In this document: piece after piece, positions 31,801-34,902 of the stretch | Numbering within the stretch: the first letter of the stretch is position 1 | Layout of the letters: each line of letters starts with the position of its first letter | Origin: Thamnocephalis sphaerospora | Lineage: Eukaryota; Zoopagomycota; Zoopagomycetes; Zoopagales; Sigmoideomycetaceae | Direction of reading: 5' to 3' | Length of the DNA: 34,902 nt | Assembly: GCA_003614735.1 (NCBI GenBank) | Contig: KZ992527.1 | Location: 1-34,902 of the forward strand | Notes under the pieces: model-generated | Told to the model about the DNA's origin: nothing | Seen by the model: the letters and a program-made list of their open reading frames with translations, nothing else | The model's database searches: none | Position numbers and translations under genes: made by a program

Positions 31801-32198
31801 TGTGCAGGCTACTCCGGCTCTGATATGGACGGGTTATGTCGAGGTAAGACGTTGCTGCAAGTGGCGGTCATCGTCCTGATGCTGACCAGCACGGTGCTGC
31901 AGAGGCTGCCTTGGGCCCAATACGGTCCATCGGCGACATTCGTACCATCAGCGGTAAGCGTGGTCGCTTGTGTGTGTGCTCTGCTTCTGCTCACCCACTG
32001 CGACATGCTAGCCGACGACGTGCGGCCAATCACATTTGCAGACTTTCAGAATGCGCTCAAGCAAGGTAATCTGCGATGGTGGCTAGCATGACCGTGCGTT
32101 TGCTAATGCAGCGACTGCCGGCAGTGCGTGCAAGTGTTAGCGACAAAGACCTTGAGCTGTATCTGCGCTGGAATGACGAGTACGGCAGTCTGAGCTAG
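28841..32198 (+). CDS. FIGNL1: FIGNL1 (fidgetin-like 1) AAA ATPase, about 21 exons
   Basis: Meiotic-clade AAA ATPase that removes RAD51 from DNA. Exons: 28841-29248, 29310-29616, 29667-29818, 29863-30080, 30153-30264, 30335-30435, 30510-30544, 30625-30654, 30713-30743, 30810-30839, 30908-30953, 31035-31094, 31154-31234, 31299-31344, 31427-31439, 31507-31532, 31611-31748, 31808-31843, 31903-31953, 32012-32065, 32125-32198; total 682 aa (human 674). The first exons code for a helical N-terminal region. FMSA (273-276) and FVPP (348-351) match the two RAD51-binding motifs. Then [26 protein letters not shown], Walker A GPPGTGKT (450-457), [10 protein letters not shown], Walker B IFIDE (506-510), GATNR (553-557) and [14 protein letters not shown]. 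The C-terminal helix (DLELYLRWN) is intact. The acceptor at 29862 could instead be 29874; both keep frame. Exons 2-4 are less certain than the AAA part. Confidence 0.88.
30954..31034 (+). other. GC-AG intron in FIGNL1
   Basis: Donor ATG|GCAAGTTTGC, acceptor ATCATTAG. The join makes [13 protein letters not shown], the invariant AAA sequence after SKWVGxGEKM. The overlapping GT donor (GTTTGC) would insert bases and shift the frame. Confidence 0.85.
31427..31439 (+). other. 13-nt microexon of FIGNL1
   Basis: Codes for the core of the sensor-1 motif: with the flanking bases it completes G-A-T-N-R. It is bounded by TTGCAG and GTAGGG and flanked by introns of 82 and 67 nt. Skipping it would shift the frame. 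Confidence 0.8.
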
Positions 32199-32949
32199 TC
32201 CAGGTCGACGTGTATGTACGCAGATGCAAACGGCTATATTCACTCGCGTGAGTCATGCCAAGTGATACACCGTATAAATGAGATGACTCCCCAGCTCTGC
32301 CCTTCAAACAAACACCGGGTTAATCCGCCACGTGCAATCCACAATTAGAGTGCTGTGGCGTGGAATGTACGTGTCTAATTTTGAGGACTCCAACGGCACT
32401 AGTAGCATGCTTGCAAACTGCTATTGACATTGCCGCCGGAAATGAGCTGTTACGCTCTCCTGTGCTATCGCCAAGAGCGACTGGGTACATTGTACTTGCC
32501 ACATGCCTGGTTCGCCTGCTTGATGGTGAAAGAAGCATCGAAATTATCAGCTTTGGTGCAGCCTAGCCGAGTGCATTTCGTATATTTGGCACGTACACTT
32601 GCATGTCCACCACACGGACGCGTGAACCGTGTTGACGTACATAGTGCAAGCCAATATAAAGACAGGCTACTATTGTTACGCTTTTCACTGTAGCGTCTAT
32701 TATGCTTTGATATATAGTATACGGTTATTTGCTTGGATGGGCAATTTGCGCTTACACTTGGCGCTGGTTACGCACCGCGACCCATGATTCGACAGTGCGA
32801 CTCACCGCTGTAACACCATAGTGTGGAAGGCGCGTGTCTGGTTCTCGAGGACTGCCAGCAACGCCAGTAACATGTTGACTCTGTTCACTAGCAGATTGAT
32901 TTCCGTGACTGGTGGCGTTCGTTCGTGAACTCTGACCGCCACCAGCTCT

Positions 32950-33290
32950 TAGATCTTGTGTGCCGCCGCTTGTCGTCGCTTTGCCGCTCCTCCTGGCGTC
33001 GCGTTGACGATATAGTGTTGCCCCCAAATGACGCTCGTCATCGAGTCCGTGGTGATGACAGCCTCCTTGTCCCTTGGAATACAGTGAATCGCGCGTCCTA
33101 TAGCCAGCGCTTTAAGCATGTCCGAATGGCAGTGCGGTCGTTGTATTTGCCTGCTGCCACGGCCAGTGCTCTTGGCGCCTCTTCCGGTGACTCTGGATCA
33201 ATGATGGCCGCGGCGTAGCCACCTGTACAAACACCATCCTCTGCCGCCTGCACCGAGTCGTCCACCCAGACACGTAGTACACCTTCTACT
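32950..33290 (-). mobile_element. RNase H-like trace, possible broken retroelement fossil
   Basis: Minus-strand translation shows features of an RNase H fold: a WVDDS start, a GGYAAAIID strand, and further on a helix leading to a VITTDS strand. The trace is incomplete and broken, with at least one break, and no terminal repeats were found, so family and age cannot be given beyond 'old'. A decayed host RNase H gene is an alternative. Confidence 0.3.
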
Positions 33291-33831
33291 CTTGCTGCTT
33301 GCGTCCATCCAAACTGCGTGCTACACCTATTAGCTGGTACAGTACTGCGACTTTATCGTCTGATTCGTTCGTGCGCGTTGCATCGTCAAGCTATGCAGTG
33401 CAGAAGCAAAGCAGCTTCTCAGCTTTGCGCTGCTGTGTCAGATGCTGGGTCGAATCGCCATGCCTCTACATGTGCACATTTTACAAATGCCGCATAGGAT
33501 TGACCGCTGTTCAGAGCTGGCCGACTTGCGTCGCTTTCTCATTGGAACAGCCTTGTGTAAGCAGCGGCAGAGACAGGTCTACTGCATCTGTCTCTCAGCG
33601 CACAGATCTGCGGACGCTTGCGCGGGCTGGCTGCACTTGCGCTTGGTGTTGACTTTGCCGCACAGTCCATGATTTGATGGCGCAATCTGCTGCCTTGCGT
33701 GGTCTTTTCCTGGTGTCTTTGTGCGCTATATCCCAAGCTGCCTTTGTCGTTACTGCCAGCATGCATAGCCATTCGTCCGGGTTTGGGGTGAGCTTGAGCA
33801 CTTTCTGTGTGCATGGCAGCTGCTATGCACG

Positions 33832-34020
33832 GTGTTCCGCGTACAAGACGAATCTACCATACGGGTGGCAATCGGTACTCGTCATGCTATTGGCTGCTTT
33901 ACACACAATGGATCACAGACAATCGAAATCCCATTGTATTCATCTTCAATGGCCGCTGAACTGTTGGATAGCGGGGCCACGCAAGCACTCTCAATGGCGG
34001 CTTGTACATGCCACTGCATA
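33832..34020 (+). mobile_element. Weak aspartic-protease-like trace
   Basis: A plus-strand frame contains ELLDSGAT preceded at the usual distance by a TIEIPLYSS strand, the layout of retroelement aspartic proteases. Nothing else of a pol gene surrounds it on this strand. It may be a small, broken fossil or a chance match. Confidence 0.2.
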
Positions 34021-34220
34021 CGTGACTTTGGCAAGAATCCTATCAGCTCAAGCCAAAGTACGCGTAAACCATTCAGCTGTGCACTGCTGTGTATCGCAGC
34101 TGCCTTAGGTCGTTGCCGTTTGGTGAAGGCCGAACAAAGAGGCGCATGTTCTCAAGTCGGAGTCGCTGTCAACACTCGCAGATGGCTTTTTACGCTCACT
34201 ATGCGTCACTGACCGTACGC

Positions 34221-34228
34221 TATATAAG
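34221..34228 (+). promoter_or_regulatory. TATATAAG element
   Basis: A good TATA box 302 bp upstream of the ATG at 34530. The interval is CA- and CT-rich and lacks a gene, as expected of a long 5' leader, possibly with an intron. Confidence 0.5.
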
Positions 34229-34529
34229 CTCCGCTATATCACGCTTTACCTACCTGCCGTACATCGTGCCTTCTCAGCTCTACTGACCACACAGTCACAG
34301 TCGCTCCTCGCCACACACCTGAAGCACAGAAGCGCCTACTGCACACCTTTGGCTACACGCGGTGTATACGCCGTGTTCTGTTTAGTGTGCACCCTACTCG
34401 CTGCAAGGTACACATTGTCACAGCACACTTTACCTGCCGTCTTCGCCGCGCAACACACAGCACACAGCACACCGCCTTGATAGTGCACACACTGCCCTAC
34501 CGTTTGCCGTCACCACTCAACAGTCAGCC

Positions 34530-34902
34530 ATGTCGCATTCAGAACAGCTGAAAGAGCGCTGCATGGAGCACGCAGATATGCTGGATGCGCGAAGCAGCCT
34601 ATGTGAAGAATTGGAGGAAGCAAAGAAGAAAGTGGGCAATACTCCAGAAATGCGAGCGTCCAATGTAAAAATGGTTGAGCAGCTGCGTCAACGAGTCGAT
34701 TTTTTTTCAAGCAAAATCAAAGCCGCCTGGTTGCAGCTTGTCGGCGATCTTATGGATGCCTACTTTGCAACGCAGCTACCGGAGGTTCGAGATAGCCGCG
34801 CGAAAGCGCGCGAAACTCGAGTTGCTAGGAGATGGAAGTGCGAAGAACAAGAGAGCGCTATTGGGGAATACATCGACGACACATGGGGTAATCCCGATTC
34901 GC
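34530..34902 (+). CDS. Unidentified coiled-coil ORF, 5' part only
   Basis: Open from the ATG at 34530 to the window edge, at least 124 codons with no stop. The N-terminus is Glu/Lys/Leu-rich and predicted coiled coil (EQLKERCMEHADMLDAR, CEELEEAKKKV), followed by a more hydrophobic stretch (AAWLQLVGDLMDAYFATQL) and an Arg-rich segment. No signal peptide or known domain is visible. Either a host gene or the first ORF of an element; the neighbouring retroelement-like traces make the second worth considering. Confidence 0.55.
   Translation, partial: MSHSEQLKERCMEHADMLDARSSLCEELEEAKKKVGNTPEMRASNVKMVEQLRQRVDFFSSKIKAAWLQLVGDLMDAYFATQLPEVRDSRAKARETRVARRWKCEEQESAIGEYIDDTWGNPDS

Larger units (their letters stand above)
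32199..34220. other. Gene-poor 2-kb stretch without an intact host gene
   Basis: Codon-like open frames are short, alternate between strands and lack complete domains. Two weak retroelement-like traces are listed separately. A 68-codon plus-strand frame at 32360-32566 has reasonable composition but no recognised family. Third-position bias is weaker and the sequence more AT-rich than in the genes to the left. Confidence 0.55.

Overview
This is a compact, gene-dense piece of a fungal nuclear genome. Nearly every coding region is cut by short GT-AG introns, mostly 50-100 nt, often with a CTAAC- or CTGAC-like branch site near the 3' end. The gene set is typically fungal: a Bck1-type MAPKKK, a Pho85-type CDK with a PSTAIRE helix, Sds23, Fmp32, Dug1, Kri1 and the Yth1/CPSF30 zinc-finger protein. 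CPSF30 keeps its C-terminal CCHC knuckle and a FIGNL1 AAA ATPase is present, both absent from budding yeast. I infer a basidiomycete-like or other non-Saccharomycotina fungus; the species cannot be read from the sequence.

Layout. 1-2.9 kb: 3' part of a MAPKKK (+), then a DUF4604/KIAA1143-like gene (-). 3.0-8.8 kb: a block of three intronless genes on the minus strand encoding secreted proteins (847, 208 and 235 aa), with long intergenic spacers, Asp-coding microsatellites and an unexplained hairpin. 9.3-18.5 kb: housekeeping genes: mitochondrial coiled-coil membrane protein FMP32 (+), dipeptidase DUG1 (-), SDS23 (+), a membrane-anchored 2OG-Fe(II) oxygenase (-), a mitochondrial helical-repeat-like protein (-) and CPSF30/YTH1 (+). 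19.1-21.2 kb: an intronless APC-superfamily transporter (+). 21.4-28.4 kb: mitochondrial uS9m (-), ribosome-biogenesis KRI1 (-), succinyl-CoA ligase alpha LSC1 (+), PHO85-like CDK (-) and a short COG6-like N-terminal fragment (-). 28.8-32.2 kb: a FIGNL1 orthologue (+) in about 21 exons, one only 13 nt. 32.2-34.2 kb: no intact host gene, only weak retroelement-like traces. 34.2 kb to the end: a TATA element, a leader, and the 5' part of an unidentified coiled-coil ORF that runs off the window.

The genes do not form one pathway; the order is that of ordinary chromosomal sequence with many short divergent promoters. Points most worth a second look: four introns that only make sense as GC-AG introns with a GCAAGT donor; the exon shredding of the FIGNL1 AAA domain alongside conserved FxxA and FVPP RAD51-binding motifs; the COG6 fragment that lacks most of its family; and the secreted-protein block. 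All splice sites were inferred by eye from reading frame, splice consensus and remembered family conservation; none has been tested against transcripts.
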